Shown: one piece after another, positions 63,209 through 64,000 of the stretch
Layout of the letters: each line of letters opens with the position of its first letter
Position numbering within the stretch: position 1 is the stretch's first letter
Assembly (NCBI GenBank): GCA_049315325.1
Contig: JBMOKJ010000001.1
Span: forward strand, 310,001-374,000
Source of the DNA: CAXXIC01 sp049315325
GTDB taxonomy: Bacteria > Bacteroidota > Bacteroidia > Bacteroidales > UBA7332
Reading direction: 5' to 3'
Length of the DNA: 64,000 nucleotides
Made by a program: the position numbers and the translations under genes
The notes under the pieces: generated by a model
The model's database searches: none
Seen by the model: only the letters and a program-made list of their open reading frames with translations
What the model was told of the DNA's origin: nothing

Positions 63209-63628
63209 TTATAAAAAAGAATTTAGTGCTAGCGCCTCGTTTTCCAATCGAGTCATATTGGTGCGTGTCTCGTCCGATTTATCTTCGAAGCCGCATAGGT
63301 GCAGAATCCCATGAATGATAATACGGTGCAGCTCTTCAGCGTTGTCGGTGTTGAATTGTACGGCATTGCTTCGCACCGTATCTAAGCTGATGAATATATC
63401 GCCCGCAATTTGAGCCCCTTCTGTGTAGTCGAAGGTAATGATGTCCGTATAGTAGTCGTGCTGTAGGTATTGGTTGTTCACTTCCAATATTTTCGCATCG
63501 TCGCAGAAGATGTAGTTTACATCGCCCACTCTTTTACCATGTAGCTTGGCCACTAGCTTAATCCACTCTTTAATCTCCTTTTTTTTGAGGTTCGGAGTCT
63601 TTACGTTTTCGGTGAAAAAATTTACCAT
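63209..63628 (-). CDS. ybeY: Endoribonuclease YbeY (rRNA maturation factor)
   Basis: This 139-aa metalloprotein is needed for 16S rRNA 3'-end maturation and ribosome quality control. The metal site is seen in RIIIHGILHLCGFEDKSDE. The family usually has H-x3-H-x5-H; here the third position reads Asp/Lys, as is common in Bacteroidota. The open frame extends six codons upstream (MKRGLN), but those codons lie in a palindromic repeat, so I start at 63628 (MVNFFTEN). Confidence 0.93.
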   Translation of the reverse strand: MVNFFTENVKTPNLKKKEIKEWIKLVAKLHGKRVGDVNYIFCDDAKILEVNNQYLQHDYYTDIITFDYTEGAQIAGDIFISLDTVRSNAVQFNTDNAEELHRIIIHGILHLCGFEDKSDETRTNMTRLENEALALNSFL

Positions 63629-63639
63629 ATTGAGCCCCC

Positions 63640-63735
63640 TTTTCATCCCCCAAAAGGGGAATCTAAAGATTTGTACATTGAAATATAATTGAAAAGTATA
63701 TTGAGAGCCCCTCCTTGGGAGGGGTTGGGGAGGTC
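63640..63735. repeat. Dispersed C/G-rich palindromic repeat, inverted pair (copy 4)
   Basis: GCCCCCTTTTCATCCCCCAA followed by AAGGGGAATC (about 63633-63664) and GAGCCCCTCCTTGGGAGGGG followed by TTGGGGAGG (about 63704-63734) flank an AT-rich core between proA and ybeY. Confidence 0.75.
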
Positions 63736-64000
63736 TATCTTATTTGACCATACCCACGAACGATGTATTTGTAGCTAGTGAGCTCGTTGAGTGCCATAGG
63801 GCCGCGTGCATGTAGCTTTTGAGTACTGATGCCAATTTCTGCCCCAAAACCAAACTGACCGCCATCGGTGAAAGCTGTTGAGGCATTAGCATAGACACAA
63901 GCCGCATCTACCACTTTTTCGAAATAGGAGAGGTTAGCCTCGTTTTCGCTGATGATGGCTTCGCTGTGCTTCGACGAGTGCTCGGTGATGTGTTCTACGG
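63736..64000 (-). CDS. proA: Gamma-glutamyl phosphate reductase, C-terminal end (partial)
   Basis: Only the last 87 residues are in the window. They read VEHITEHSSKHSEAII at the start and end in KLHARGPMALNELTSYKYIV followed by RGYGQIR, the signature C-terminus of ProA. ProA reduces gamma-glutamyl phosphate to glutamate-5-semialdehyde in proline synthesis. DAACVYANASTAFTDGGQFG with GFGAEIGIST is also typical. The catalytic Cys lies upstream, outside the window. A proB gene may follow further along the minus strand's upstream side. Confidence 0.93.

Overview
The window looks like chromosomal DNA of a member of the Bacteroidota, probably order Bacteroidales. The evidence is consistent across the sequence. 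Upstream regions carry the -7 motif TAnnTTTG, in the best cases 19-21 bp after TTTG, and ribosome binding sites are weak. Several large secreted proteins end in a Por/type IX secretion (T9SS) sorting domain. There is a CarboxypepD-plug TonB receptor, an N-succinylornithine-type transcarbamylase, and the run mnmG / uvrC-dtd-mazG-deoC. No rRNA, tRNA or CRISPR array was seen. The genus cannot be fixed from the sequence alone.

Layout. 1-11.7 kb is mostly housekeeping: mlaFE-type lipid transport facing lptB, a TSUP permease, the ArgF-like carbamoyltransferase, an LTA-synthase-type sulfatase-fold protein, a secreted GH113-like protein, a gamma carbonic anhydrase, an M24 aminopeptidase and ychF. 11.9-16.2 kb has a FadL-type porin, a TonB receptor and a rhodanese. 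16.2-19.3 kb is a type II restriction-modification cassette (C protein, HNH endonuclease, m5C methylase). It sits in the slot between the TonB-receptor stop and the trmH stop, with diverged duplicate ends of both neighbours left behind. 19.9-20.3 kb is an AT-rich spacer with clustered TTATCAACA boxes. 20.3-34.1 kb carries nadA, ald, polA, a prenyl synthase, the deoC-mazG-dtd-uvrC operon, ade and mnmG. Two parS-type ParB sites (22568 and 31775) lie in this part, so the window is probably origin-proximal.

34.6-43.3 kb is an accessory region: a DUF6266-like protein, a frameshifted gene, a type IIG restriction-modification gene with an in-frame stop, an IS200-type (Y1) transposase, an ADP-ribosylglycohydrolase and a WG-repeat/HIRAN fusion. 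The last four plus-strand genes are separated by three direct copies of one ~190-bp composite palindromic repeat, giving a cassette-like array.

43.4-58.0 kb is a tight plus-strand cluster. It encodes an SMP-30/metallophosphatase fusion, a DUF1566/FGE-like protein, two arylsulfotransferase-like proteins, a second phosphatase, a LytS/LytTR two-component pair, a third phosphatase and an LTxxQ-motif exported protein. I read it as one regulated extracellular/periplasmic system acting on phosphate or sulfate esters. It is the best candidate here for an undescribed pathway. 58.2-63.2 kb adds a CheB-CheR-PAS protein and a hybrid histidine kinase. ybeY and the C-terminal end of proA close the window.
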